From the NCBI RefSeq assembly GCF_004799405.1, contig NZ_SSMW01000026.1, forward strand, positions 1 to 45,334: a stretch of DNA of 45,334 nucleotides. Direction: 5' to 3'. The translations under genes were made by a program, and so were the position numbers. This document shows, one piece after another, positions 1-9,410 of the stretch. The stretch comes from Bradyrhizobium sp. GTDB taxonomy: Bacteria > Pseudomonadota > Alphaproteobacteria > Rhizobiales > Xanthobacteraceae. The stretch's first letter is position 1. Each line of letters starts with the position of its first letter. The notes under the pieces were generated by a model. It ran no database searches. It saw only the letters and a program-made list of their open reading frames with translations, and had not been told where the DNA came from.

Positions 1-673
1 ACAAGCCATGCCAGCAAAGTCACCACGGTCACACCGGAAATCACCCGGCATTCCCCGCACAATGGTTTTACGGCTTATTTCGCGCTCTCCCCGGTGACCG
101 GGCTTTGTTGCCACCGTCATCGGCGGATAACTCCGCCGACTTGACACCAGCGTCGGGGTGTCAGGACCACACGACTTCGCCGTCCGCCTCAAGCGCGTTC
201 GTCAAAGCGCCATCCGCGTCCACCGCATCCCGTTCCGCGTCCGTGACGATCGCGAGCCGCCCCCTTGGAAGGAACGGGACGCCACCTCAATATTCCGAAA
301 ATCCGATTCGGTCAAGTTAAATTCTGAAATTCGGAAAAATAATCATGGCGGTCGCCCCGGGCGGCAAATCAGGATGGCGCAAGGGGCTTTTCGGCCACAC
401 GCAAATGGTTTTTTGGCCGGTGCCAATTCGCGCCCCGTTTGCGTTGCGGGATGTTCCCGAAGCATAACCTGCTGTGGTTACTTGCTTATCTGTCATACCG
501 AAGGCTGGGCAGCGCACCCCTGATCGCGGCCGTTCAAGTCTTTTCACCGCCTTGTGATCGCCTCTGATGGACCGAAACCCGAATCCCTACGTTTCTAGCC
601 ATGAGATGTTGAACCTGCCGGCGGATGGAACAGACAAATCCGCTAAGGGGCAGGAAGGCGGCAGGAGGCTTCC
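1..673. other. Left-edge stretch without a convincing gene
   Basis: Short open frames occur on both strands but none has a good ribosome site, a recognisable domain or plausible composition. The part from about 105 to 270 encodes a low-complexity Ser/Ala/Thr/Pro-rich peptide that resembles spurious proteins I recall from Bradyrhizobium genomes, so it may be a degenerate interspersed repeat; that is recollection only. A small hairpin (CCCGG, TGA, CCGGG) near 91-104 followed by a weak T-rich stretch could end a gene lying to the left. The last 60 bases hold the leader and AGGAGG ribosome site of the next gene. Confidence 0.4.
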
Positions 674-874
674 ATGAACCATTCGATCTACAGCGCAGAT
701 CGCTCGACCCATCTCAAGATCGTGGTCGTGGCGCTCGTTGCGGGTATCGCGGTGGCTGGCTTCGGCATCTCGGCGCGCATCAATTCGGACGACGGCTATA
801 CCCAGACTGCACGCGTCATCAAGGCCGGCAAGCCGGTAACGATCACCAGTTCGGACATGATGGTTGTCCGCTAA
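674..874 (+). CDS. Small single-pass membrane protein, unknown function
   Basis: A 66-residue protein with a charged N-terminus, one hydrophobic segment at about residues 15-32 (VVVALVAGIAVAGFGISA), then a polar tail of about 34 residues ending in VVR. It looks like a small inner-membrane protein with the tail probably in the periplasm. The start is well set: AGGAGG lies 5 bases before the ATG. A rho-independent terminator follows about 90 bases after the stop, so it is probably a single-gene transcript. I do not recognise a named family; similar small proteins are common as hypotheticals in Bradyrhizobium. Function cannot be given. Confidence 0.75.
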   Translation: MNHSIYSADRSTHLKIVVVALVAGIAVAGFGISARINSDDGYTQTARVIKAGKPVTITSSDMMVVR

Positions 875-964
875 AAGTTTTGTGAATTCACGCGGCTCTT
901 TAACAGCCCCCCAAAGTCGCCACGTGGATAATAGAAGACCCCAACTACCCCAAGTTGACGACCG

Positions 965-997
965 AAAACGCCCGCCCCCCACGGGCGTTTTCTTTTT
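965..997 (+). terminator. Rho-independent terminator
   Basis: A 10-bp perfect stem (965-974 pairs with 982-991; core ACGCCCG/CGGGCGT) closes a 7-base loop and runs into TTTTCTTTTT on the plus strand. It lies about 90 bases downstream of the small membrane protein gene and most likely ends that transcript. Confidence 0.85.
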
Positions 998-1017
998 GTG
1001 CCGACCGAAATCTCGTC

Positions 1018-1120
1018 CCTCCCCCTTGTGGGGGGAGGGTTAGGGAGAGGGGTAAGCCACAAGCACCGAACCCGCGGCTTACCCCTCTCTCCAGCTCTCC
1101 CCCACAAGGGGGGAGAGAGC
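1018..1120. repeat. Palindromic intergenic repeat (CCCCCTTGTGGGGG type)
   Basis: Two hairpins, CCCCCTTGTGGGGGG and CCCCCACAAGGGGGG, are themselves arranged as inverted repeats. Inner arms GAGGGGTAAGCC and GGCTTACCCCTC extend the pairing to a cruciform of about 100 bp. It sits between two convergent genes. This is the usual form of REP-like repeats in rhizobial genomes; short frames through it are not genes. Confidence 0.8.
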
Positions 1121-1175
1121 AGAGTTGCGTGCGCTGCGAACGCTTTCGCGCAAAATCTGAATGAAAGATCGAGTT

Positions 1176-2060
1176 CTACTTCGGCGCAGTCGCCGGCACG
1201 GTCTCGATGAGCTTGCCGGTATAGACCGGCGCCGAGGTCGGCTTGCCGCTGGGCGATCCTCCGGCCTGCTCCACCGTCACCGCATAGGTCGCCCCGTTGA
1301 CGATGCCGGCGTCGTAAGAGGCCAGCACCGGGCGCGCGGTGAAGTCGCCGCCGCCGATCACGCCCAGCGAGCGCGGCTGCGGCAGCCGGTCGGAGATCAG
1401 CCAAAGCTCAAAGCTCTTGCCGGGATCGGGCGCGGTGGCGCCGACCTTGCGAATGGTGAAATTCCTGGTCGCGCCGTCCACCGTCAGAATGAACGCGGGC
1501 GAGCCGCCATCCTTCTGCAGTACCGCGACATATTGCGCCGACGGCGCCGTCGGCGCGGAAGGGGTCTTGACCTCGACCACCTGCGTCCGCGGTGCCGGGC
1601 GCATGCCCTCGGGAAGCATCCCCGGTGCAAGCACCTGGATTCCGATCATGGCGACCAGCGCCGCCGCGAGCGCGCTCGTGAACGTTGCGACATTGCGCCA
1701 GCGCCTGATCCGTCCGGACATCTGGATGACACTGGAAGCATCGGCGGAAGGCTCGACGGCCGCGGCAGGCCTGATGACCCCAGGCGCGGCCACCGGCGGC
1801 GCCTTCGGCAACATCAGCGGCGCCTGCGGTTCGGCATGCCCCACCGCGATCCTGATATTGTCCCAGACGTAAGGCCGCGGCTCGACCGATCCGACCATCT
1901 GGTTCAAGGCGGCGAGCTTGAACTCCCACGCCTCGACGATCGCCGTGAACTCCTTGTCGACGGCCATCATGGTCTCGACCTGCGCCCGCTCGCCGGCATC
2001 GAGGGTGCCGAGGGCATATTCCGCGGCGAGCGCGATATGGTCTTCGCTGTAGGCCATCAT
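1176..2060 (-). CDS. RskA-like membrane anti-sigma factor
   Basis: A 294-residue protein expected to hold the adjacent ECF sigma factor inactive at the membrane. The cytoplasmic N-terminal part (1-75; AAEYALGTLDAGERAQ) matches the start of anti-sigma-K family proteins. A proline/alanine-rich linker follows, then one transmembrane segment at about 123-145 and a periplasmic RskA-type domain at about 170-290 (motifs FELWLISDRLPQPRSLGVIG and GATYAVTVEQAGGSPSGKPT). No HxxxCxxC zinc motif is visible, so it is not a ZAS-type factor. It starts 29 bases after the sigma gene stop, on the same strand, so the two are surely co-transcribed. Release presumably needs regulated proteolysis, but the signal cannot be read from sequence. 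A second ATG one codon in is an equally possible start. Confidence 0.88.
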   Translation of the reverse strand: MMAYSEDHIALAAEYALGTLDAGERAQVETMMAVDKEFTAIVEAWEFKLAALNQMVGSVEPRPYVWDNIRIAVGHAEPQAPLMLPKAPPVAAPGVIRPAAAVEPSADASSVIQMSGRIRRWRNVATFTSALAAALVAMIGIQVLAPGMLPEGMRPAPRTQVVEVKTPSAPTAPSAQYVAVLQKDGGSPAFILTVDGATRNFTIRKVGATAPDPGKSFELWLISDRLPQPRSLGVIGGGDFTARPVLASYDAGIVNGATYAVTVEQAGGSPSGKPTSAPVYTGKLIETVPATAPK

Positions 2061-2089
2061 CTAAGTCCAGAGACTCCCAAAGAGCACTT

Positions 2090-2635
2090 CTAAAGTCCGA
2101 GGCACTCCCGGATATCCATCATGCTGCGGCGCAGCCACGTCTTCACCGTATTGACCGGCGTCTCGAACTTCGCCGCCAGCTGTTCGCGGCTCCAGCCGTT
2201 GTAGTAGGCCAGCAGCACCAGCTTTTGCCGGTCGGGCTCGAGCCGGCCGACGCACTCCAGCAACCGCTTCAATTCCTCGGTCATCTCCCGGCGCGCCAGC
2301 GGATCCGGCGAATCGGCCGCGACCTCCATCGCCGCCGGCTCCTCCTCGATCGACACTTCGCTGCGTTTGCGCACGACGTCGATGGCGCGATTTCGCGCAA
2401 TCGACACCATCCACGTGATCGGCGACGACACGCCGGGATTGAACTGTCCGGCGCTGTTCCAGATCTTGACGTAGGCCTCCTGGATGACCTCCTCGGCGAG
2501 ATCCTGTCGCCGCAAGATACGCAGAACCACGCCAAAGAGTTTCGCCCGCGTGGCGACGTAGAGCCGCTCAAAAGCGGCCTCATCCCCCTTCGCAACCGCG
2601 GCAATCAGCCAGACCAGCTCAGCTGGCGTCAGCAT
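2090..2635 (-). CDS. ECF RNA polymerase sigma factor (SigK-like)
   Basis: A 181-residue extracytoplasmic-function sigma factor with only the sigma-2 and sigma-4 domains. Region 2 covers about residues 20-90 (FERLYVATRAKLFGVVLRIL, then EEVIQEAYVKIW and ARNRAIDVVRKR). An acidic linker (SIEEEPAAMEV) leads to region 4 at about 122-178, with a helix-turn-helix around REQLAAKFETPVNTVKTWLRR. It should direct core polymerase to a small regulon that usually includes its own operon. The partner anti-sigma factor lies directly downstream. The pair resembles SigK/RskA-type systems rather than the EcfG/PhyR general stress system, since no phyR or nepR is next to it. Confidence 0.92.
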   Translation of the reverse strand: MLTPAELVWLIAAVAKGDEAAFERLYVATRAKLFGVVLRILRRQDLAEEVIQEAYVKIWNSAGQFNPGVSSPITWMVSIARNRAIDVVRKRSEVSIEEEPAAMEVAADSPDPLARREMTEELKRLLECVGRLEPDRQKLVLLAYYNGWSREQLAAKFETPVNTVKTWLRRSMMDIRECLGL

Positions 2636-2765
2636 TCAGCGTCCCCAAAGCTCGCGATGCCCATTCGCTTTCGTACATACCAAAGCGGCATTCCCGACGT
2701 GTGGTAGCATACCTTGCGGCAAATCGGACCCCAAGTCGGGGGCCGCCGGCCTGTGGACGGCAAAG

Positions 2766-2792
2766 GAAAAACCCGGACCTCGCGGCCCGGGT
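2766..2792 (-). terminator. Terminator of the fliI-fliJ transcript
   Basis: Read on the minus strand, a 9-bp stem with one mismatch (2784-2792 with 2771-2779; ACCCGGGCC / GGTCCGGGT) and a four-base loop is followed by TTTTT. It lies 33 bases past the fliJ stop, where a terminator for the flagellar operon is expected. Confidence 0.7.
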
Positions 2793-2824
2793 CGATGCTG
2801 TTGTCTCAAGCGAGGTGGAAAGCG

Positions 2825-3244
2825 TCAGGCAACCGCCCCGATGCGCGCGCGCATCAGGCCGATGCTGTCGAGATCGGCCTGTTCGCGGGCGTTCTCTTCG
2901 GCGCGCTCGCGGGCCTGGTCGCGCTCGTCCAGAAGCTCGACTTTCTTGAGTTCCTCGAAAGCCTCGGTCAGCAGGCTCTTGGCGTCTTCGAGCTGGATGC
3001 GCAGTTCGTCGGCGGACCGGGTCAGGTTTTCGCGCCGCTGGATCGCCGCCTTGGCATAGGTCGGATAGGCGAAGTGCGACGGATCGTTGATCCCGGCGCG
3101 CTCCTGCTCGGAATTGATTTCGCGCTCGAGGTCGACCGACATGCGCTGGAAATCGGCGATCATGCCCTCGATCTGGGCTACTCTTCGGCGCTTTTCATCG
3201 ACCTGAAACTTCTTCAGGCGGATCAGCGTTTCACGTGACTTCAT
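2825..3244 (-). CDS. fliJ: Flagellar export protein FliJ
   Basis: FliJ is the soluble coiled-coil rod that sits in the pore of the FliI hexamer in the flagellar type III export apparatus, coupling it to FlhA. This 139-residue protein is almost entirely charged heptad-like helix (MKSRETLIRLKKFQVDEKRR, later EREINSEQER and EELKKVELLDERDQ), with the length and composition of alphaproteobacterial FliJ. The ATG at 3244 was chosen over one 22 codons upstream because the added residues (MSPFGEPVPSRVQ) do not fit the family. It follows fliI by about 120 bases on the same strand, the standard order, and is followed by a terminator. Confidence 0.88.
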   Translation of the reverse strand: MKSRETLIRLKKFQVDEKRRRVAQIEGMIADFQRMSVDLEREINSEQERAGINDPSHFAYPTYAKAAIQRRENLTRSADELRIQLEDAKSLLTEAFEELKKVELLDERDQARERAEENAREQADLDSIGLMRARIGAVA

Positions 3245-3361
3245 CGACTCATACTCCCCAGAAGTCCCGATCTGAACGCGGGACGGGACCGGCTCCCCAA
3301 ATGGGCTCACAGGAACCCCACCGGCTGCAACTTGTGTGGCGCGGATGATGGCCTGACAAAG

Positions 3362-4687
3362 TTAGCGTTCCGTTTCCAAGCTGGCCAAGATTTGCTCGAG
3401 TTGCCGGTAACCTTCGCCGAGACCGGTCACTTCCTCCTTGGCCTGGCGCAGGAAGGCCTCCAGCGGCTCATGCAGCCGGATCGCCTCATCGACCTCCGGG
3501 CTGGAGCCCGGGCGATAGGCCCCGAGTCGGATCAGTTCCTCCATGTCGGCATAGGTTGCCATGACCTGGCGCCCCCGGGTGATGACCGGCAGGAAGGCCG
3601 GATCGGCCGATTTCGGCATGGTGCGGGACACCGATTTGAGGACGTTGATGGCCGGAAAACGTCCGCGCTCGGCGATGGTCCGCTCCATCACCACGTGGCC
3701 GTCGAGGATGCCTCTGACCGCATCCGCGATCGGCTCATTGTGGTCGTCGCCGTCCACCAGCACGGTGAAGATGCCGGTGATGGTGCCCTCGCCGGTGCCC
3801 GGCCCGGCGCGCTCCAGGAGCTTCGGCAATTCGGTGAACACCGTAGGCGTGTAGCCCTTGGCGGTCGGCGGCTCGCCGGCCGACAGGCCGATTTCACGCT
3901 GCGACATCGCAAAGCGCGTGACCGAATCCATCAGGCACAGCACGTCCTTTTCATCGTCGCGGAAGTATTCGGCGATCGCGAGCGTCAAATAAGCCGCCTG
4001 CCGCCGCATCAAGGCCGGCTCGTCCGAGGTCGCCACCACCACCACCGATCGCGCCAGCCCTTCTTCGCCAAGGTCGTCCTGTAGGAATTCCTGCACCTCG
4101 CGGCCGCGTTCGCCGACCAGGCCGATCACCGTGATATCGGCGTCGACGTTGCGCGCCAGCATCGACAACAGCACCGACTTGCCGACGCCGGAGCCGGCGA
4201 AGATGCCGAGCCGCTGGCCGCGGCAGCAGGTCAGGAAGGTATTGAGCGCCCTCACCCCGAGATCGAGCGGCGCGCCGACCCGCTTGCGCGAATGGGCCGG
4301 CGGCGGCGAGTTGCGATAGGGCATCGGCGACGGCCCCTGCGGCAACGGCCCCTTGCCGTCGATCGGCTCGCACATGGCGTTGAGCACCCGGCCGAGCCAC
4401 AACGGCGACGGCCGCACCTGGCTTGCGGCGTTGGCGATCACGGCGCGGCATCCGCGCCGCACACCTTCGAGGCCGGCGAACGGCATCACCACCGCGTTGC
4501 TGCCGGTGAAGCCGATGACTTCGGAAGGGATGAAGCGATTGCCGCCGGTCTCGATCACGATGCGGGCGCCGACCGACATCGCGTGAATGGGTCCGGCGAT
4601 CTCGACCATCAGGCCGCGCACGCCGACGACGCGGCCATACATGTTGACGCCGTCGACGTCACTGATCTGCTCGGCGAGCGCTTTCAT
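3362..4687 (-). CDS. fliI: Flagellum-specific ATP synthase FliI
   Basis: The 441-residue hexameric ATPase of the flagellar export apparatus, cytoplasmic, homologous to F1-beta. The N-terminal beta-barrel (about 1-95) precedes the catalytic domain. The Walker A loop is in [13 protein letters not shown], followed by the family motif [13 protein letters not shown]. The Walker B strand is [20 protein letters not shown] and the loop [18 protein letters not shown] matches FliI. The length is normal and nothing essential is missing. It is the first gene of fliI-fliJ and is divergent from ctrA across 366 bases. A near-consensus CtrA site lies about 40-56 bases upstream of the start, consistent with control of flagellar genes by CtrA. 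Confidence 0.95.
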   Translation of the reverse strand: MKALAEQISDVDGVNMYGRVVGVRGLMVEIAGPIHAMSVGARIVIETGGNRFIPSEVIGFTGSNAVVMPFAGLEGVRRGCRAVIANAASQVRPSPLWLGRVLNAMCEPIDGKGPLPQGPSPMPYRNSPPPAHSRKRVGAPLDLGVRALNTFLTCCRGQRLGIFAGSGVGKSVLLSMLARNVDADITVIGLVGERGREVQEFLQDDLGEEGLARSVVVVATSDEPALMRRQAAYLTLAIAEYFRDDEKDVLCLMDSVTRFAMSQREIGLSAGEPPTAKGYTPTVFTELPKLLERAGPGTGEGTITGIFTVLVDGDDHNEPIADAVRGILDGHVVMERTIAERGRFPAINVLKSVSRTMPKSADPAFLPVITRGRQVMATYADMEELIRLGAYRPGSSPEVDEAIRLHEPLEAFLRQAKEEVTGLGEGYRQLEQILASLETER

Positions 4688-4726
4688 TGCGAAAACCTTA
4701 AGTTTCCGCGCTTTATCGCCCGGCCC

Positions 4727-4743
4727 TTAACCTCGTGTTTACC
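4727..4743. promoter_or_regulatory. Candidate CtrA site before fliI
   Basis: TTAA, seven bases, then TTTACC differs at one base from the CtrA consensus TTAA-N7-TTAACC. It lies about 40-56 bases before the fliI ATG, where it could overlap the -35 region. The match is seen; binding is inferred from CtrA control of flagellar genes in alphaproteobacteria. Confidence 0.45.
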
Positions 4744-4809
4744 CGCATCGTTAATCATTACGTCACTGTCTTTGGTAACTGAGAGCGCTCGGCCTTCAGA
4801 AGGAAGGAC

Positions 4810-4978
4810 GAGTCGCGAGAGTCGGTTAGGCCCGCCTCTTAATGTGGAACTTGAACGAGTACGGATACAAAAACTCGCTTCCACGCAATATCTTACGGCG
4901 ATTCGATAAAAATTGCACGGATAGAGCTTGCGGATCAGAATCAGATTTTGTTAACCATATGTCGTCAGGATCCGAATC
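4810..4978 (+). promoter_or_regulatory. ctrA upstream region: GANTC cluster and TTAACCAT
   Basis: Five GANTC sites (the CcrM methylation target) lie within 170 bases: 4810, 4819, 4900, 4938 and 4974. Fewer than one would be expected by chance. An exact TTAACCAT, the CtrA half-site, lies at 4951-4958, about 100 bases before the ctrA ATG. In Caulobacter, ctrA promoter P1 is controlled by GANTC methylation state and by CtrA itself; the same arrangement is plausible here. No exact promoter is assigned. Confidence 0.6.
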
Positions 4979-5053
4979 AGTTGTTGAAAGGCGTTTTGAG
5001 TGCCGCAAGTGCGGCCGACCTGACGCCCGCAGCGGCGACTATAGGGGACTGGC

Positions 5054-5755
<702 letters not shown>

Positions 5756-5800
5756 TCGAAAGTTTAGTGCGAGCCCGTAGGCTCACTCCTCCCTGACTGG

Positions 5801-5830
5801 ACCCCGCCGCAAATGGCGGGGTTTTTGTTT
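5801..5830 (+). terminator. ctrA terminator
   Basis: An 8-bp perfect stem (ACCCCGCC at 5801-5808 with GGCGGGGT at 5815-5822) with a 6-base loop is followed by TTTTGTTTG, 45 bases after the ctrA stop. Confidence 0.9.
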
Positions 5831-5983
5831 GTGTGGATTGAACTAGCGAGGCGCGTGCGCCGACAGACGAACTCTTGTGCCGCACGATGCCGTGAACTGA
5901 CCGCTTTCGCTTGCCTGATTGCCTCCGGCGTAAGAGACTATCGGTCGTTCCAGATCAGTCCTCTAAGAGCCCGGGGCCACACC

Positions 5984-6229
5984 ATGAAACGTTCGCGCCG
6001 CGTCGTTCTGACCATGATGGGCACCGCCGCCGTCGGCACGGTATCGATGGGATTTGTGCCGCGACTGTATTGTCCTCCCGGATATGTCCCGATCCTGGTT
6101 CCCGGGCCGGACGGCGTGCCGATCCCGACCTGCGGCACGACATATGGATATGACGATGGCGTGACCTATGGCGGCTTCGGCGGCGGGCCGTATTTCCACC
6201 GCGGCGGCCATTTTTACGGCGGCGGCTAG
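5984..6229 (+). CDS. Small secreted glycine/tyrosine-rich protein
   Basis: An 81-residue protein with a basic N-terminus and one hydrophobic segment (VVLTMMGTAAVGTVSMGFVP), probably a signal peptide or anchor. Proline-rich strands follow (YCPPGYVPILVPGPDGVPIP), and the tail is Gly/Tyr/His-rich (GGFGGGPYFHRGGHFYGGG). The ATG at 5984 is preferred over a start 57 codons upstream, since that extension has no good ribosome site and lies in ctrA's downstream spacer. The stop is 9 bases before the likely start of the glutathionylspermidine-synthase-like gene, suggesting one operon, much as E. coli pairs a small envelope protein with YgiC. Function unknown; an envelope location is inferred. Confidence 0.7.
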   Translation: MKRSRRVVLTMMGTAAVGTVSMGFVPRLYCPPGYVPILVPGPDGVPIPTCGTTYGYDDGVTYGGFGGGPYFHRGGHFYGGG

Positions 6230-6238
6230 CGGGCCTCG

Positions 6239-7397
6239 ATGCGGCGCATCGCCTGCCCCCGAGCGCGACGACTGGCGCGCAACAGCCGAGCAATGCGGGT
6301 TCGATTTCCACACCATCGACGGCGAGCGCTACTGGGACGAACGCGCCTGTTATGCCTTCACGCTCGATGAAATCGAACGCCGGATCGAGATCCCGACCGG
6401 TGAAATCGACGCGATGTGCCTTGAACTGGTCGGCCGCGCGGTCGACGACGAATTCACCCTGCGCCGGCTGAAGATCCCGCAAGCGTTCTGGCCGCTGATC
6501 TCCGAGAGCTGGCATCGCGACGAACTGAGCCTCTATGGCCGGCTCGACCTCAGCTTCGACGGACAGGGCCATGCCAAACTGCTGGAATACAACGCGGACA
6601 CCCCGACCTCGATCTTCGAGGCCGCGGTGTTCCAATGGACCTGGCTCGAGCAGGCGATCGAGCGGGGCATCATTCCCCCGGATGCCGACCAGTTCAATTC
6701 GATCCACGAGCGCCTGATCGAGGCGTGGAAGAAGGTTGGCGCCGGACGCCACCTTCATCTTACCGGGACAACCGGAAACACCGAGGATGCCGGCACGCTG
6801 GCCTATCTCGAGGACACCGCAAGGCAGGCCGGCCTCGAAACCACCCTGCTCGATATCGAGCAAGTCGGATTGAGCGCCGACGGCCGCTTCGTCGATCTCG
6901 ACGGTCGCGCGATCGAACTCGCATTCAAGCTCTATCCCTGGGAATGGATGTTCCACGATGCGTTCGGCGCGCGGCTTGCCCAGGCGCCGACGCGCTGGAT
7001 CGAACCGCCGTGGAAGGCGATCCTTTCCAACAAGGGCATCCTGCCGCTGCTGTGGGAGATGTTTCCGGATCACCCCAATTTGTTGCCGGCCTATTTCGAG
7101 GACGACCCGAACGCCGCGCGGCTCGGTACGTCGTTTGTGCGCAAGCCGCTTTATTCGCGCGAAGGCGCCAATGTCGCGCTGGTTCGCGACGGCGTTACGG
7201 TCGTGGAGCAGGAAGGTCCGTATGGCGCGGAAGGTTTTATTCGCCAGGCCTTTGCACCGCTGCCGGATTTCTCCGGTCAATATCCGGTGCTTGGAAGCTG
7301 GCTGGTCGACCACACGCCGTGCGGGCTATCGATTCGCGAGGATGCCAATCCGATCACCGGCAATACCTCGCGATTCCTGCCCCACGTCATCCTGTAG
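6239..7397 (+). CDS. Glutathionylspermidine synthase family ATP-grasp protein, frameshift near start
   Basis: Similar along its length to E. coli YgiC/YjfC, the ATP-grasp half of glutathionylspermidine synthase without the amidase; these proteins are thought to ligate amine or peptide substrates, but the true reaction is unknown. Family motifs include YGRLDLSFDG, LLEYNADTPTS, FQWTWLEQAIERG, PWKAILSNKGILPLLWEMFP, SFVRKPLYSREGANV and LGSWLVDH. The start is odd. The natural ATG at 6239 gives MRRIACP and then leaves the frame; removing one C from the CCCCC run at 6256-6260 restores MRRIACPERDDWRATAEQ, the expected N-terminus. Without that change the frame remains open back to an ATG at 6168 inside the previous gene, adding unrelated residues. 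Either an extra base (sequencing or real) or a much poorer start must be accepted. Confidence 0.85.
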
Positions 7398-7441
7398 GGA
7401 TATGCTTCGCATCGACCGGGCTGGTTGCCAGGCCATCCGGC

Positions 7442-8419
7442 TCAACCGATCTTGATGTTGGCTTCCTTCACCACCTTGCTCCAGCGCTCCACCTGGTCCG
7501 CGACGAAGGCGCGGAATTCGTCCGGCGTGTTCGGCCGGCTGTCGATGTTGAGCTGCTCGAAGCGCTGTTTGACGTCGGGCGCCGCGATCGCCTGGTTGAT
7601 CGCGCCGTTGAGGCTGCGCACGATTTCCGGCGGCGTGCCATGCGGCACGAACACGCCGTTCCATTCATAGGCCTCGAAGCCGGGCAACGTATCCGACACC
7701 GGCGGAATATCGGGCAGGCTTTTCAGCCGGCCGTTGCCGGTGTGGGCGATGGCCTTGAGCTTGCCGCCCTGGATCAGGCCGACCACCGACGATCCGTTGG
7801 AAAAGAAAAACTTCACCTGCCCGGCGATGACATCGTTGAGCGCGACGCCGCCGCCGCGATAGGGCACGTGGTTCACCTTGGCTCCGGTCATGAAGCGGAA
7901 CATTTCGAGCGACAGATGCTGCAGCGTGCCGTTGCCCGAGGACGCCATGTCGATGCCGCCGGGTGCTGCTTTGGCATAGGCGATGACGTCGGCCATCGTG
8001 CTCACCGGCACCGACGGCGTCACCACCAGGATATTCGGCACCAGCGACACCAGCGCCACCGGGTCGAAATCCCTGCCGTAGTCGAACGGAAGGTTGGCAT
8101 AGAGCGCGCCGTTGATCGAATAGGCGGTGCCGTCATGCAGGACGGTGTAGCCGTCGGGGGCGGCCTTCGCGACCAGCGCTTCACCGATGGTGCCGCCGGC
8201 CCCGCCGCGATTTTCGATGACGAACTGCTGGCCCAGAATCGTGCTGACCTTGGCGTAGAGTATGCGTGCGGTGGTGTCGGCGCCGCCGGCCGGCGGATAG
8301 GGCACCATCACCGACACCGGACGGTTCGGCCAGGAGCCTTGCGCGCTGGCGCCGCGGGCGAACGGCACGGCGGCGATTGCAGCCAATAGCGCGCGGCGTG
8401 AAACCTGGCTCCTGGACAT
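7442..8419 (-). CDS. Bug/TctC-family periplasmic solute receptor
   Basis: The 325-residue substrate-binding protein of the tripartite tricarboxylate transporter (TTT) class. The N-terminus carries twin arginines and a hydrophobic stretch (SRRALLAAIAAVPFARGASA), so export to the periplasm, perhaps by Tat, is likely. The mature part begins WPNRPVSVMVPYPPAGGADT, the usual Bug start, and holds the ligand loop GNGTLQHLSLEMF plus AHTGNGRLKSLPDIPPVSD. Ligands of this family are often carboxylates, but this one cannot be named. No tctA or tctB membrane gene is nearby, so it is an orphan receptor, as is common for this expanded family. It lies 115 bases after cheR on the same strand and is probably a separate transcript. 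Confidence 0.88.
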   Translation of the reverse strand: MSRSQVSRRALLAAIAAVPFARGASAQGSWPNRPVSVMVPYPPAGGADTTARILYAKVSTILGQQFVIENRGGAGGTIGEALVAKAAPDGYTVLHDGTAYSINGALYANLPFDYGRDFDPVALVSLVPNILVVTPSVPVSTMADVIAYAKAAPGGIDMASSGNGTLQHLSLEMFRFMTGAKVNHVPYRGGGVALNDVIAGQVKFFFSNGSSVVGLIQGGKLKAIAHTGNGRLKSLPDIPPVSDTLPGFEAYEWNGVFVPHGTPPEIVRSLNGAINQAIAAPDVKQRFEQLNIDSRPNTPDEFRAFVADQVERWSKVVKEANIKIG

Positions 8420-8534
8420 CGCTCATCCCCGTGATTTTATTTGATCCGACGCTGCCCGGATCAACGACGATATCGCGGGCAGATCACGAGTATAGCGCAG
8501 AATCCGGCAAAGCGCGTGCGGGTGCACGGCTGCT

Positions 8535-9410
8535 TCAGCGCGCGGCCACCGCTTTCAGCACCGCCGCGGCGCCGGCGCGCGCCGGCCGCGCGGCGTTCGG
8601 GCGCTCGTTCGGGCGATAAAGCCCGCGCCGCTCGGGATAGGGCTTGAAGACGTCGGAGATTCCGACCACGGATTCGGCAGCACCCAGCACCAGCATGCCG
8701 TCGGGCTCGATGGCCCTGGCGAGGCGATCGAAGATGGCGGCCTTGGTCTCCGGGTCGAAATAGATCAGGACGTTCCGGCAGAAGATCGCATCGAAGGTTC
8801 CGAGGTGGGAAAAGTCCTGCATCAGGTTCAGGTGCCGGTGCTGGACCATGGCGCGGATATCGGCATTGAGCTGCCATAGCTCGCCGACTTGCGTGAAGTG
8901 CTTGACCAGCATCTGGATCGGCAAGCCGCGCTGCACCTCGAACTGGCTGAAGATGCCGGTCCTGGCCTTTTCGAGCACGCCGTGCGACAGGTCGGTCGCG
9001 AGAATTTCTACCCGCCATCCCGCCAGCGCGGGTGCGATTTCCTTCAGGCACATCGCGATCGAGTAAGGCTCCTGCCCGGTGGAAGACGCCGCCGACCAGA
9101 TCCGCAGGCTGCGGCGGCTGGCACGCGCCTTCAGCAGTGAAGGCAGGATCGTCTCCCGCAGATGATCGAACGGAACCTTGTCGCGGAAAAAGAACGTCTC
9201 GTTGGTGGTCATCGCCTCGACCATCTCGGATGTCAGCGCTTCGGAGCCGGCTTTTATTTTGGTCACTAACTCGGTGATTCCGGACAGGCCGACCCGGCGG
9301 GCCAGCGGGATCAACCGGCTTTCCACCAGATATTGCTTGTCGGAAGACAGGTCCAGTCCGGAGCGCTCCTGCAACAGCTTGCGCAGAAACTCGTAGTCCA
9401 GCGGCGTCAC
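8535..9410 (-). CDS. cheR: Chemotaxis protein methyltransferase CheR
   Basis: A 291-residue SAM-dependent enzyme that methylates glutamates of chemoreceptors. The N-terminal helical domain (about 1-75; [20 protein letters not shown]) is followed by the family motif [20 protein letters not shown]. The SAM-binding Rossmann fold includes [40 protein letters not shown] and [13 protein letters not shown]. The alanine-rich tail is unremarkable. The start overlaps the cheB stop by 4 bases (ATGA), so translation is coupled. It is the last gene of the che operon. Confidence 0.96.
   Translation of the reverse strand: MTPLDYEFLRKLLQERSGLDLSSDKQYLVESRLIPLARRVGLSGITELVTKIKAGSEALTSEMVEAMTTNETFFFRDKVPFDHLRETILPSLLKARASRRSLRIWSAASSTGQEPYSIAMCLKEIAPALAGWRVEILATDLSHGVLEKARTGIFSQFEVQRGLPIQMLVKHFTQVGELWQLNADIRAMVQHRHLNLMQDFSHLGTFDAIFCRNVLIYFDPETKAAIFDRLARAIEPDGMLVLGAAESVVGISDVFKPYPERRGLYRPNERPNAARPARAGAAAVLKAVAAR

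Noticed and set aside
955..1210. Overlapping short frames downstream of the small membrane protein
   Set aside because: They translate a terminator and a palindromic repeat, giving low-complexity peptides.
6635..8389. 584-residue plus-strand frame crossing two genes
   Set aside because: Out of frame with the glutathionylspermidine-synthase-like gene and antisense to the Bug receptor; composition is shadow-like.
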